Below, one piece after another: positions 21,194 to 30,590 of a stretch of DNA of 64,000 nucleotides. The position numbers and the translations under genes were made by a program. The notes beneath the pieces were generated by a model. That model was not told where the DNA came from, made no database searches, and saw nothing but the letters and a program-made list of their open reading frames with translations. Location of the stretch: assembly GCF_012516315.1 (NCBI RefSeq), contig NZ_CP051185.1, positions 517,459 through 581,458 of the forward strand. Reading direction: 5' to 3'. Source of the DNA: Limnospira fusiformis SAG 85.79 (lineage in GTDB: Bacteria; Cyanobacteriota; Cyanobacteriia; Cyanobacteriales; Microcoleaceae). The first letter of the stretch is position 1, and each line of letters begins with the position of its first letter.

Positions 21194-23092
21194 ATGTCAA
21201 GCAACGGCAAATCTTACACCAGAACTAGACCTTCTGCTAGGTCAGTGAAAATTACCAAAAAGTTGGATAATTTACCCAAAAACCGGGAACAAACCCCGGA
21301 AGATAACTCTCCGAAATTGAAAATAATTCCCCTGGGTGGACTCCACGAAATTGGCAAAAATACCTGTGTATTTGAGTATGAAGATGAAATCATCATCCTA
21401 GATGCTGGTTTAGCCTTCCCGACCGATGGAATGCACGGCGTAAATATAGTTTTACCAGATGTCACCTACCTGCGGGACAATCGGGATAAAATTAAGGGTA
21501 TGATTGTCACCCACGGTCACGAAGACCATATCGGTGGGATTGCTTTTCACCTGAAACAGTTTGATATTCCCGTGATTTATGGTCCGAGATTAGCCATGGC
21601 TCTGCTTCATGGTAAACTAGAAGAGGCGGGGGTGAGCGATCGCACTGAATTAAGAACAGTAAGACCTCGCGATATAGTGCGTATTGGCAAAAACTTCCTG
21701 GTGGAATATATCCGCAATACTCACTCAATCGCTGATAGTTTTACCGTAGCAATTAATACCCCAGTGGGAGTAGTTATCCACACGGGAGACTTTAAGGTGG
21801 ATCATACCCCCGTTGATGGCGAATTTTTCGATTTTCAGCGGTTGGCTGAATATGGGGAAAAAGGGGTTCACTGTCTGCTGAGTGATTCGACTAACGCGGA
21901 AGTGCCTGGGTTTACTCCCTCGGAGGCTTCCGTTTATCCGAATCTGGAAAGAATTATGGCGACCGCTTCTGGACGGGTGTTGGTGACGACTTTCGCTTCG
22001 TCCGTTCACCGGGTAAATATTATTCTGAGTATTGCTCAAAAATTAGGGCGCTCTGTGGCTGTGGTAGGGCGATCGATGTTAAATGTCATCGCTCATTCTC
22101 GGAATTTAGGTTATATAAAATGTCCTGATAATCTGTTTATTCCTCTCAATGCTATTCGCAGTTTACCTGACGAAAAAGTGTTGATTTTAACCACAGGTTC
22201 CCAGGGTGAACCCTTGGCGGCGATGACCAGAATTGCTAATGGCGCTCACCGACAAATTAGCATTAAACAAGGGGATACAATTATCTTTTCTGCTAACCCA
22301 ATTCCCGGAAATACCATTGCGGTTGTCAATACTATTGATAAGTTGATGATGCAGGGTGCTAATGTGGTTTATGGCCGCCATCATGGTATTCATGTTTCCG
22401 GTCATGGTTGTCAGGAAGACCATAAACTGATGTTGGCGTTGACTCGTCCTAAGTTTTTTGTTCCTGTACATGGTGAACATCGGATGTTAGTACAACACAG
22501 CAAAACCGCTCAAAGCATGGGTATTCCACGGGAAAATATGGTGATTATCAATAACGGTGATGTGGTGGAGTTGACCGAAAATTCCATTCGCGTTGGTGGT
22601 AAAGTTCCTTCTGGTATTGAGCCGGTCGATTCCTCCCGCACTGGGTTTGTGCGTGATGATGTCCTGAAAGAACGCCAACAGTTGGCTGAAGATGGCTTAA
22701 TTACTGTAGCGGTCGCTGTTAGTGATGAGGGGAAACTTTTGGCTATTCCTGAAACTCACCTGAAAGGGGTGGTGATGACTGCTGATCAGGCTACCTTTAA
22801 ACAACAGATTGTTAAGGTGATTGAGGCGACTTTAAGCGATCGCTGGTCTGAGTTGAGCCGCTCCTTTGGTAATGGCGAAGGTAATCAAATTGATTGGGTG
22901 GGGGTACGCACCGAGATTGAAAGAGCGATCGCTCGTTTGTTGCGGCGTGAGTTACAAAGCAATCCTCTGTTAGTGGTGTTGATGCAAACTCCCGAAGAAA
23001 GTCCTGATTCTACCGCTTCTTCTACTACGGAAACTCCTCAGCCAGCTACCGGACGCAGAAGACCTCGCACAGCCGCTCGTGTCGCTTCCTAA
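21194..23092 (+). CDS. rnj: ribonuclease J
   Basis: A 632-residue metallo-beta-lactamase/beta-CASP nuclease with endo- and 5'-exonuclease activity in RNA processing. The metal site is THGHEDHIGG; the beta-CASP region includes TTGSQGEPLAAMTRIA; HVSGHGCQEDHKLM and FVPVHGEHRML complete the catalytic core. The N-terminal 45 residues are Lys/Arg-rich and the C-terminal tail is Ser/Thr/Arg-rich, ending TGRRRPRTAARVAS, probably disordered and RNA-binding. Length is normal for cyanobacteria. GAGG 8 bases upstream supports ATG 21194. Confidence 0.96.
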   Translation: MSSNGKSYTRTRPSARSVKITKKLDNLPKNREQTPEDNSPKLKIIPLGGLHEIGKNTCVFEYEDEIIILDAGLAFPTDGMHGVNIVLPDVTYLRDNRDKIKGMIVTHGHEDHIGGIAFHLKQFDIPVIYGPRLAMALLHGKLEEAGVSDRTELRTVRPRDIVRIGKNFLVEYIRNTHSIADSFTVAINTPVGVVIHTGDFKVDHTPVDGEFFDFQRLAEYGEKGVHCLLSDSTNAEVPGFTPSEASVYPNLERIMATASGRVLVTTFASSVHRVNIILSIAQKLGRSVAVVGRSMLNVIAHSRNLGYIKCPDNLFIPLNAIRSLPDEKVLILTTGSQGEPLAAMTRIANGAHRQISIKQGDTIIFSANPIPGNTIAVVNTIDKLMMQGANVVYGRHHGIHVSGHGCQEDHKLMLALTRPKFFVPVHGEHRMLVQHSKTAQSMGIPRENMVIINNGDVVELTENSIRVGGKVPSGIEPVDSSRTGFVRDDVLKERQQLAEDGLITVAVAVSDEGKLLAIPETHLKGVVMTADQATFKQQIVKVIEATLSDRWSELSRSFGNGEGNQIDWVGVRTEIERAIARLLRRELQSNPLLVVLMQTPEESPDSTASSTTETPQPATGRRRPRTAARVAS

Positions 23093-23116
23093 TTGACTGG
23101 AAAAGTTGCCATAAGT

Positions 23117-23166
23117 GAGCGGGTTTAGCAGCTTCAGATTTAACACTGGTCGCTGCTATCCCGCTC
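23117..23166. terminator. long stem-loop after rnj
   Basis: GAGCGGG (23117-23123) plus TAGCAGC (23126-23132) pair with GCTGCTA (23152-23158) plus CCCGCTC (23160-23166), giving 14 pairs with a small internal asymmetry. It lies between convergent rnj and the small gene at 23200-23298. No strong T-run follows. Confidence 0.55.
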
Positions 23167-23199
23167 CGGCTTTGCTTGACCGTCAGACTCTCAAGTGTG

Positions 23200-23298
23200 T
23201 TAGTTTTTTTGCTGGCTGAAAAATACGGCAGCCAGAATAATTAACCCTAGTAATACGAGGGGAACTAACAGAGATAAAATAGGCGTATGAGTTGACAT
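23200..23298 (-). CDS. small single-pass membrane protein (32 residues)
   Basis: The reverse strand reads ATG at 23298, then STHTPILSLLVPLVLLGLI and a further short hydrophobic stretch ending AVFFSQQKN before TAA. That is one strong transmembrane helix with a polar N-terminus and a basic C-terminus, the layout of small photosystem or cytochrome b6f subunits and other cyanobacterial micro-proteins. I cannot match it to a known Psb, Psa or Pet subunit. Too short for an automatic gene call; the coherent topology is the main support. Confidence 0.5.
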   Translation of the reverse strand: MSTHTPILSLLVPLVLLGLIILAAVFFSQQKN

Positions 23299-23383
23299 GA
23301 TTTTGTCGGAATTGTGGGTTTTGTCTTAATCTGTGTTATAATTTAGGGTAACTTTTTCGGTGAAAGTTATCCAGGGAGAAACC

Positions 23384-25894
23384 ATGAATCAAACTGATCT
23401 GGTGCAATGGTTGCAGGAAAGAACTGCACTGAGCCTCCTGGATGATGAAATATTACAGGCGATCGCACCTCAACTGGAAGAACGCACCATTCCTATAAAT
23501 ACCGTCGTGGTGACTAAAGGAACTTCCCCAGATCGGCTTTATATTTTGCGATCGGGTGATTTGGAAAACTCAGACGCACCCAAGGCCGATCAGTATTTAC
23601 CAGGAATGGCTATTAATCTGCAATCGTTACTGTTAAATAATCCAGTTCAACAAACATTAATTACCCGAACAGATTGTCAATTTTGGGTGATGAAGGCTGG
23701 AGACTTGCAAAAGTTGGTAGAAGCCTATCCAGAAATCAATCAAGCCTTTTCTCAGCAATTAGCCGAAGAAGTAGAGGAACTTTCCGCTCAATTGGTTTAT
23801 GAGCAGGAAAGGTTAGCAATTTTACAACCCTATTTGATTCCGAGAGCGCGGCGGGGAATTGTCGGAAAAAGTCGTTATGCGGTGAGGTTGCGATCGCAAA
23901 TTAAAGAGGCTTCTAAAAATCGTAAATCCGTCCTAATTTTTGGGGAACCAGGAATCGAAAAAGACAACTTAGCAGCTTTGATTCATTTTGGGTCTGATGA
24001 CCGCCGAGAACCTGTCATTCAAGTAAATTGTTCTAAACTCCAAACCAGTGGCGCAGATTTATTCGGACGGACAGGGGGAAAATATGGGTTAATTGAATCC
24101 TTGGGAAAGGGAACTTTAATATTTAATAATATCCAAGAATTACCCCCAGAATTAATCCCCGCCATCTCAAATTTATTAGAACTAGGAACTTATATTCCGG
24201 TCAGTAAAGGGGCCGCTGAAACCGTCAATGCTAAAGTTTCTCAAGCTCGGATAATCATTATATCAGAAAAGATGGTCGCTAAGATTGAAACCTTAGTCGA
24301 AACCGTCATTAAAGTGCCACCTTTGAGGGTCAGGAAATCTGATATTGGCGATTGGGTTAATTATAATATTAGCCTGATTTGTCGGAATAAAGGTATTAAC
24401 CGAGTCCAGATGACCCCGGAAGCCTTGCGACGACTACAAGCCTATGATTTTCCCAATAATTTGCGGGAATTACGAAACCTCGTAGAAAGAGCGATCGTTC
24501 AACTTCAAGGCTGTACAGAAATCACCGAAGAAATTATTTGGCCGTCTCAAACTAAAAAGCAGCAATTCCGAGTTAATTTATTAAATACCTATCCGAAATT
24601 CCGCAAATTTCTCAGAAGTCCCTGGTGGCCGGATCGGATGAATTATGGCTTTACTGTAGCTGTTTTTGCCGCCGTCGTGGCGATTTTGTTTCTCGGTCCT
24701 CAAACGCGATCGCAAAATTTCGCTCTCAACCTATTTTGGGCCTGGTGGTGGCCATTAGTTTTGTTAATCTTCCCATTTTTAGGTCGCGTATGGTGTGCAG
24801 TTTGTCCCTTTATGATTTACGGAGAAATCACCCAAAAACTATCTCTCTGGCTGTTTCCGCGTCAATTAAAAAAATGGCCGAGACAGTCAGCCGAAAAGTG
24901 GGGAGGGTGGTTTTTATTCGGTTTATTCACCCTAATTTTACTCTGGGAAGAATTGTGGGATTTACCAAATACCGCCTATTTATCAGCTTGTTTATTGCTA
25001 CTCATTACCGCCGGAGCCATGATTTTTTCAGCTATTTTTGAAAGGCGTTTTTGGTGTCGTTATCTCTGTCCCATTGGCGGTATGAATGGGATGTTTGCCA
25101 AATTAGCCATCACCGAATTACGCGCACAGCAGGGAACCTGTTCAGCCGAATGCAACACCTACCAATGCTATAAAGGAGGACCCCCAAAAGGCGAAGGAAT
25201 GGAAACAGGCGGATGTCCTTTATATTCTCACCCAGCACAATTAGAAGATAATCGAGATTGCGTATTGTGTATGACCTGTTTAAAAGCCTGTCCTCATCGT
25301 TCAGTCGAGGTCAATTTGCGACCCCCAGGAATTGAATTATGGACTACTCATATACCTCGCACCTATGAAGTAGCTTTGCTATTTTTATTATTAAATGCCG
25401 TATTTTTGCATCATTTACCCCAACTAGAACAGTATTTTAATTTTAGCCTAAATTTAGATAATTTCTGGATACATTTAAGCCTGTCAACCGTAGTCTTAGC
25501 TTTACCTGCTATAATTCCCGGTTTCGCTTATCTGATTTATCGTTTAATTTCCCCAAGAAAGCCTCGTAAATTTATCGAGTTAGCTTATGGTTTACTTCCC
25601 TTTGTGTTAGCCATTAATTTGGCTCATTATCTACGGCTAGGGTTAGCAGAAGGTGGCAGAATTTTACCAGTTACCCTTGCTACTTTTGGCTTAGATGGTT
25701 CCAGTCTCCCCGTTTGGGTTGCTCATCCAGCCGTCATTGAGTTTTTACAGGGAACCACCTTATTATCCGGGATATTAATCGCCATTTTACTCACACAAAA
25801 AATTGCTCGCCAACCTATCAAAACCTTATTACCTCAACATTTAGCCACCATTATTTTAGGTTTCATCTCATGGAAAATAGTGGTAGGATTTTAG
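23384..25894 (+). CDS. cNMP-like/AAA(sigma54-activator-like)/polyferredoxin membrane fusion protein
   Basis: 836 residues. Residues about 10-130 resemble a cyclic-nucleotide-binding-type domain. Residues about 160-390 follow the plan of NtrC-type AAA domains: LIFGEPGIEKDNLA at Walker A, GTLIFNNIQELPPEL at Walker B and NLRELRNLVERAIV. Key residues are lost: the P-loop lacks GKT/GKE, Walker B Asp-Glu is Asn-Asn, and no GAFTGA loop is seen. The C-terminal half is a membrane polyferredoxin of NapH/CcoG/NosR type with CAVCPF, CRYLCPIGGMNG and a ferredoxin cluster motif CVLCMTCLKACP. I infer a redox- or ligand-sensing membrane protein; its function is unknown. ATG 23384 is chosen over GTG 23360 because AGGGAG lies upstream of it. 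Confidence 0.85.
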   Translation: MNQTDLVQWLQERTALSLLDDEILQAIAPQLEERTIPINTVVVTKGTSPDRLYILRSGDLENSDAPKADQYLPGMAINLQSLLLNNPVQQTLITRTDCQFWVMKAGDLQKLVEAYPEINQAFSQQLAEEVEELSAQLVYEQERLAILQPYLIPRARRGIVGKSRYAVRLRSQIKEASKNRKSVLIFGEPGIEKDNLAALIHFGSDDRREPVIQVNCSKLQTSGADLFGRTGGKYGLIESLGKGTLIFNNIQELPPELIPAISNLLELGTYIPVSKGAAETVNAKVSQARIIIISEKMVAKIETLVETVIKVPPLRVRKSDIGDWVNYNISLICRNKGINRVQMTPEALRRLQAYDFPNNLRELRNLVERAIVQLQGCTEITEEIIWPSQTKKQQFRVNLLNTYPKFRKFLRSPWWPDRMNYGFTVAVFAAVVAILFLGPQTRSQNFALNLFWAWWWPLVLLIFPFLGRVWCAVCPFMIYGEITQKLSLWLFPRQLKKWPRQSAEKWGGWFLFGLFTLILLWEELWDLPNTAYLSACLLLLITAGAMIFSAIFERRFWCRYLCPIGGMNGMFAKLAITELRAQQGTCSAECNTYQCYKGGPPKGEGMETGGCPLYSHPAQLEDNRDCVLCMTCLKACPHRSVEVNLRPPGIELWTTHIPRTYEVALLFLLLNAVFLHHLPQLEQYFNFSLNLDNFWIHLSLSTVVLALPAIIPGFAYLIYRLISPRKPRKFIELAYGLLPFVLAINLAHYLRLGLAEGGRILPVTLATFGLDGSSLPVWVAHPAVIEFLQGTTLLSGILIAILLTQKIARQPIKTLLPQHLATIILGFISWKIVVGF

Positions 25895-25938
25895 CATATT
25901 AATAACTTCTACTACACCAAATATCTAACTAATTATAT

Positions 25939-27012
25939 ATGCCAAAAACCGCACCCCAAAATTTAGAAGATAGTGATGAAGAACTACTTACTTTTAAGTA
26001 TTCAATAACCAGTTATGGTGCTGATTATCCGGTTGATAGTTTAGTTAAACGGATGAAAAATGGCAGCATATATGTACCACAATTTCAACGAGGATATGTC
26101 TGGGACCATAGAGAAGCATCTCGTTTTATTGAGTCCCTATTATTGGGTCTACCAGTACCGGGAATTTTTCTCGCTAAAGAACAAGATACTCAAAAACTTC
26201 TAGTTATTGATGGTCAACAAAGGTTAAAGACTATTCAATATTTTTATGATGGGGTTTTTGAACCTAATCAAAGGGAATTTTCCTTAACCAAAGTCGCTGA
26301 TGAGTTTGACGGATTAACTTATCAAACTCTGTCAGAAGAGGATAGACGTAGACTCGATGATTCAATTATACCTGCTACCATTGTTAAACAGGATGAACCC
26401 TCAGATGATAATAGCAGTATTTACTATATTTTTGAGCGACTTAATACCGGTGGTCAACAATTAAAACCTCAAGAAATTCGCGCCTGTATCTATCACGGAG
26501 AGTTTAATAATTTATTAGCAGAACTTAATTATCATCAGTGTTGGCGAGATATATATGGTTCCCCAAAACCTGATAAACGTATGCGAGATCAGGAAATGAT
26601 TTTGCGTTTTCTGGCTCTCTATTTTGAGGGTGATAACTATCAAAAACCTATGAAAGGCTTTTTAAATCAGTTTCTGGGTCAAAATCGCTATTTGAAGAAG
26701 TATGATAAATCAGCAATCCAACTGGTTTTTATTCGCACTATTGAAACTGCTTATGAAGTTTGGGGAGGTCGAGCTTTTAAACCGAAAAATCAGATTAATG
26801 CAGCAGTTTTTGACTGTATTATGGTGGGTTTAGCTCGTCGATTAGAAAAAGGGTTGATTAATGATAAAGAATCACTCAATACTAATTATCAACATCTTTT
26901 AAAGAGTCAAAATTTCCTAGATGTAACTGTCAATAGTTCGCGTACTACTGAGAAATCTATTGTGCAAAGTCGCCTCAGTCAAGCTATCAATGCTTTTGAA
27001 AATGTACAATGA
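25939..27012 (+). CDS. DUF262 (GmrSD N-terminal-like) protein
   Basis: A 357-residue protein with the DUF262 signature near the N-terminus: VPQFQRGYVWDHREASRFIE, then GLPVPGIFLA and LVIDGQQRLKTIQYF. The fold is ParB/Srx-like, and the DGQQR box binds or hydrolyses nucleotides in GmrS-type restriction proteins. Here the HNH nuclease half (DUF1524/GmrD) is absent, so this is a stand-alone DUF262 protein. These occur both in defence islands and alone. The gene follows the polyferredoxin gene after 44 bases and may be its own unit; lower GC than its neighbours suggests transfer. Confidence 0.85.
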   Translation: MPKTAPQNLEDSDEELLTFKYSITSYGADYPVDSLVKRMKNGSIYVPQFQRGYVWDHREASRFIESLLLGLPVPGIFLAKEQDTQKLLVIDGQQRLKTIQYFYDGVFEPNQREFSLTKVADEFDGLTYQTLSEEDRRRLDDSIIPATIVKQDEPSDDNSSIYYIFERLNTGGQQLKPQEIRACIYHGEFNNLLAELNYHQCWRDIYGSPKPDKRMRDQEMILRFLALYFEGDNYQKPMKGFLNQFLGQNRYLKKYDKSAIQLVFIRTIETAYEVWGGRAFKPKNQINAAVFDCIMVGLARRLEKGLINDKESLNTNYQHLLKSQNFLDVTVNSSRTTEKSIVQSRLSQAINAFENVQ

Positions 27013-27156
27013 AAAATGTAAAATGCGTTATAAACAGCAGTAATAATTAGAGTATATTATCAAAATGCAGTTAAACTTGTTGATATGCTTGAGGAATTGT
27101 GTGAGGGTAAATCTGTTTAAAATGTGATCATTATGGGATGATTAATCATTTCTTAG

Positions 27157-28098
27157 TTAATCAGTATCGACAAACCAGTGATTAATACCAAATCCTACCG
27201 CGCGATTAGATTGACATAATTCTGAGGCTAATTTTAGTGACGCTTTTTGACCTATTTCGGTTTCAAATACTGAAGAAAATACCCCATCAATCCCTAAGCT
27301 ATGATATAATTTCCTTAACTGCTTTGGAGAACCTACTATAGCTGGTTTAATCACAAAAATACCTCGCCAACCTTGTTGATAACATTGGTTGATTTGGGTG
27401 AGGGTCGCTACAGATTCATCTAAGGCTATGGGGGTTAAATGACCCTTAGTTAAGGCTAACATTCCCTCTAACTCATTAACACCTAGGGGTTGCTCTAAAA
27501 ACTCTATTTTAAAGCTAGTATCCCCCAGGTTTATTCTATCACAAATATCTAACCAGCGATCGCCTTCCGAAAAATTTAACCCACCATTCGCATCGAGTCG
27601 CAGCGATAACCCTTGAATTTCACTCATTTGGCTGGCTAATATCTGCAACCAATTCAACTCATTATCAATACTATCAACCCCAATTTTCCACTTGAGAGTT
27701 TTATATCCCCTATTAACTAAATCTTCCCAACCAGATAAAGCCGCTTTTCCTGTGGGAAGCAGTCCACTATTTTCTAGCTTAGGTATTTCCTTATCATTTC
27801 CCTGTAATTCAGTGAAAGCAGACTCCAAACCAAACTGACAAGCTGGGAGACTCATAGGAATCGAAAAAATCAGATTTTCTGTAATTATCCCAGGTAGACT
27901 TTCACAAAAATCCATAGCCTCCCTGACAGTTTCCGACCCAAACCAACTAAGAGGCGCAATTTCTCCCCAGCCAACTTTACCCCTTTCGTCCATTAACTCA
28001 ATAATAATCCCTTCCCTAACCTCCCAGAGTCCGTGATGAGTTTTTAAAGGCTGTTTAAATTTACGGGAGTATTTATTAAAGTTAAATTTAATAGTCAT
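27157..28098 (-). CDS. menC: o-succinylbenzoate synthase
   Basis: An enolase-superfamily enzyme of about 313 residues that dehydrates SHCHC to o-succinylbenzoate in the phylloquinone/menaquinone pathway. The catalytic Lys lies in KWKIGV, metal ligands in RLDANGGL, EFLEQPL and LDESVA, and the second Lys in FVIKPAIVG. The start ATG at 28098 (MTIKFNFNKYSRKF) lies 10 bases past the preceding gene's stop; a start at 28128 would overlap that gene. menH, the previous pathway step, is three genes upstream on the same strand. Confidence 0.93.
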   Translation of the reverse strand: MTIKFNFNKYSRKFKQPLKTHHGLWEVREGIIIELMDERGKVGWGEIAPLSWFGSETVREAMDFCESLPGIITENLIFSIPMSLPACQFGLESAFTELQGNDKEIPKLENSGLLPTGKAALSGWEDLVNRGYKTLKWKIGVDSIDNELNWLQILASQMSEIQGLSLRLDANGGLNFSEGDRWLDICDRINLGDTSFKIEFLEQPLGVNELEGMLALTKGHLTPIALDESVATLTQINQCYQQGWRGIFVIKPAIVGSPKQLRKLYHSLGIDGVFSSVFETEIGQKASLKLASELCQSNRAVGFGINHWFVDTD

Positions 28099-28108
28099 TG
28101 AATTGCAT

Positions 28109-28867
28109 TTAACTAGACCAAGCATCAATAATTTTAATCATCGTTTTGTCCGCTAAACCCTTAACACTAGCAATCACTTGTTGATAATTGGTGAATTTAC
28201 CCAGTTTTTCCCTGGCTTCAAAAATGCCTTTAGCTAGGTTGTTAGCATTACTAATATTAGACCTATTCAATCGCCTAAATAACTCCTCTTGAGTCAAACT
28301 ATTGAATAAATCGAGGGGGTTAATAATGGGTTGATTTGGCGATTCTGACTCTCTCATTGAGGAAGGTTGGGCAGATTCTATGGCTTTAAATCGCCGTTCA
28401 TTTTGTTGTTGATAATCCCTCAATTCCTGCTGAATTTGAATCACATAGTTTTCTAGTCGTTGTTCAAGATTATTTAACCGAGACTCTAAATTAGGAGATG
28501 GAGATGTGGTTAATGTTAGGGTTTCCCCTATCTGATTATTTATCAAACTAGGAGTTACCGTAAAACTCTCAATTAACTCGACCTGTTTTAATACCTTAGC
28601 CTCATGTTTCTCAGCAATCACAAAAGCATTAACCATCTCAGCTTCGCGGGGGTCTTTTTCCCTAGCCTTGACCGCCGCATAATATTCTAAATCCCCTGAA
28701 ATAACTTGATAACTTTCTAACCCTTGCATTTTCAGGATTAAGGGTTTGATAATTCCCCCACATTCTAAAATGTTATCGGCTAACTCCTCTAATTCAGATT
28801 CCGAAAAATTAGACCGAGGGACATTGGAATTAATGCTTTTAACATCCACTAAGAAAAATCTGATCAT
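28109..28867 (-). CDS. ParB-like nuclease/partition-domain protein
   Basis: 252 residues. The N-terminus is ParB/Srx-like: VDVKSINSNVPRSNFSE, ELADNILECGGIIKPLIL and YQVISGDLEYYAAVKARE (with GDLEYYA in place of the usual GERRYRA box). A Gln-rich coiled-coil (about 125-165) follows, and a helical C-terminal domain (LFRRLNRSNISNANNLAKGI). It is separated by 3 bases from the parA-like gene upstream, so the pair probably works together. No parS-like palindrome was found nearby. Chromosomal segregation is one option; localisation of another cargo is another. Confidence 0.8.
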   Translation of the reverse strand: MIRFFLVDVKSINSNVPRSNFSESELEELADNILECGGIIKPLILKMQGLESYQVISGDLEYYAAVKAREKDPREAEMVNAFVIAEKHEAKVLKQVELIESFTVTPSLINNQIGETLTLTTSPSPNLESRLNNLEQRLENYVIQIQQELRDYQQQNERRFKAIESAQPSSMRESESPNQPIINPLDLFNSLTQEELFRRLNRSNISNANNLAKGIFEAREKLGKFTNYQQVIASVKGLADKTMIKIIDAWSS

Positions 28868-28870
28868 GAT

Positions 28871-29728
28871 TTATTTACCTAACTTTTCTAAAACTTCCTC
28901 TGTTAACTGTACAAATTCCATCGCCGCTGGTGAATCTGGCGCAAATTCTAGCACAGATTTGGGGTCTGGTATCTCTAAATCTCCCATAGTTATAGTCTGG
29001 TTGGTACATTGAGACAAAACTGTTCTTTCAAAGATTATGCTATTCATAATCGGTAAATTATGGGAATTTAACAGGGATTCTTTTTGCTTGGGAAAGACAT
29101 AATTTAAAAATTTAGAGTTGGTGGATATTTTGGATGGCAATATTCCCAAGATTTCTAAATTATTTTTACCAATTAAGGCGCGAAATTCATCAATTTGACT
29201 AATAAACTCCAAGACGGTAGGTAATCCTTGATTAGCAAAGGGTTTTAAGTCTGATGGGATGATTAAATAATCCGCAGCATATAAGGCAATTTCTGTATAA
29301 ATATCCCGCGATGGAGGAGTATCAATAATCACGATATCATAATCTTCTTCAACTCGTTTTAGCTTGGTGACTAAACGGGTTTTATAAGATGCAACTTGGT
29401 TCAGTTTAGACTGCTTTTGAATTAAGTTAATATGGGAAGGTATGACATCAATTTCTGGGTGATTGAATCCGTCGGTTTTTCTGACGACATCGGGAATAAA
29501 GTCATAATCACCTGATTCGATAACATGGGAAACATTGCGATCTCTTAAATCATCATCTTCCACAAATAAAAATTTCATTAAGCCAGTCGCAAAGGTAGAG
29601 TTGGCTTGAGAGTCTAAATCGATAAGTAGTATTTTGTGACCTTGTTTTTGTAAACTGGCGGCTAGGTTAATGGCGATGGTGGTTTTACCTACTCCACCTT
29701 TATTATGGTAAATAGCAATAGTTTTCAT
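28871..29728 (-). CDS. parA: ParA-family ATPase
   Basis: 285 residues of the deviant-Walker MinD/ParA family. KGGVGKTTIAINLAASL carries the signature Lys and P-loop near residue 10; DLDSQANSTFATGL is Walker A'; VIIDTPPSRD is Walker B. It lacks the N-terminal helix-turn-helix of type Ia plasmid ParA, so it is the type Ib/chromosomal kind. It is embedded between menH and the ParB-like gene in a single-strand cluster with short gaps, which suggests co-transcription with quinone biosynthesis genes. Confidence 0.92.
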   Translation of the reverse strand: MKTIAIYHNKGGVGKTTIAINLAASLQKQGHKILLIDLDSQANSTFATGLMKFLFVEDDDLRDRNVSHVIESGDYDFIPDVVRKTDGFNHPEIDVIPSHINLIQKQSKLNQVASYKTRLVTKLKRVEEDYDIVIIDTPPSRDIYTEIALYAADYLIIPSDLKPFANQGLPTVLEFISQIDEFRALIGKNNLEILGILPSKISTNSKFLNYVFPKQKESLLNSHNLPIMNSIIFERTVLSQCTNQTITMGDLEIPDPKSVLEFAPDSPAAMEFVQLTEEVLEKLGK

Positions 29729-29765
29729 ACCTGGTTATTTAAGGATAGGTTAAACATTATCATAT

Positions 29766-30572
29766 TTAGCCAATAAAATCAAGGATTAAATCTCCCCAAA
29801 TTCGGGGATTTTCGGCGTGGACGTTATGACCACAGCCGGGAACTATGATCATGGTTGCGAAGGTACATAAATCCGTAATTTCTCGGTTGATTTTTTGAAA
29901 TTTATGGTCAAATTCTCCCACTAATAATAGTAAAGGTATCTGATTTTGAGATAACTTATCCCAGAGTGGTGGCTGGTTTCCGGTTCCCGAATTAATGAGA
30001 ATTTTAGCTAATTGATTGGGGTTATTTTGGAGTCGATCGCCTATAATTTTATCAAAAATGGGCGAGTTTTTCAAGGATGTAAATAGGGGTAAACTATACC
30101 ACCAGTTGAGGAAGTCTTCAAAAGGGATATTTTGTAACTGATCGGCTATTTTATCATCTGATAAACGTCGCTGCGATCGCTCAATTTCCGTTTTCAGTCC
30201 CGGCGATGCTGATTCCAGAATTGCTTGCTTAAATCGTGTAGGATAGTGTAAAATCAAATAGAGTCCTAAACGACCTCCCATAGAATATCCAACCAGGACA
30301 CAATTATCAATTTTCAGGTAATCCAAAAGACCAATTAAACCGGAGGCGATCGCTGGCATTTTATAGGCTTCATCTCCTGCTAATACCTGAGTTTTTCCTT
30401 GTCCTGGTAAATCAATAGTTAAGCAGCAGAAATCATCAGGAAGGGAGGATATAGCCAGGTCAAAGTCTCGGCAATTTCCCATAAAGCCATGTAATAGCAA
30501 AATTATAGGCTGAGTGCGATCGCCTTTTAATTCACCATAAAAACTATAACACCCCACCCGCCATTGTGGCAT
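29766..30572 (-). CDS. menH: alpha/beta hydrolase, probable MenH (SHCHC synthase)
   Basis: 268 residues with the alpha/beta-hydrolase fold: oxyanion block LLHGFMGNCRDFD, nucleophile elbow GYSMGGRLGLYL with the catalytic Ser, Asp in LVGEFDHKF and catalytic His in GCGHNVHAENP. The Gly-Tyr-Ser-Met-Gly-Gly-Arg elbow and neighbouring menC support MenH, which forms 2-succinyl-6-hydroxy-2,4-cyclohexadiene carboxylate. Other hydrolases share this fold, so the assignment rests partly on context. It starts the cluster menH-parA-parB-like-menC. Confidence 0.85.
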   Translation of the reverse strand: MPQWRVGCYSFYGELKGDRTQPIILLLHGFMGNCRDFDLAISSLPDDFCCLTIDLPGQGKTQVLAGDEAYKMPAIASGLIGLLDYLKIDNCVLVGYSMGGRLGLYLILHYPTRFKQAILESASPGLKTEIERSQRRLSDDKIADQLQNIPFEDFLNWWYSLPLFTSLKNSPIFDKIIGDRLQNNPNQLAKILINSGTGNQPPLWDKLSQNQIPLLLLVGEFDHKFQKINREITDLCTFATMIIVPGCGHNVHAENPRIWGDLILDFIG

Positions 30573-30590
30573 TTAATGCACTCCTATTTA

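Noticed and set aside
27050..27119. Short coding-like tail (NAVKLVDMLEELCEGKSV then stop)
   Set aside because: Only about 24 codons follow the preceding in-frame stop and there is no start codon; too little to call a gene, possibly a degraded fragment.
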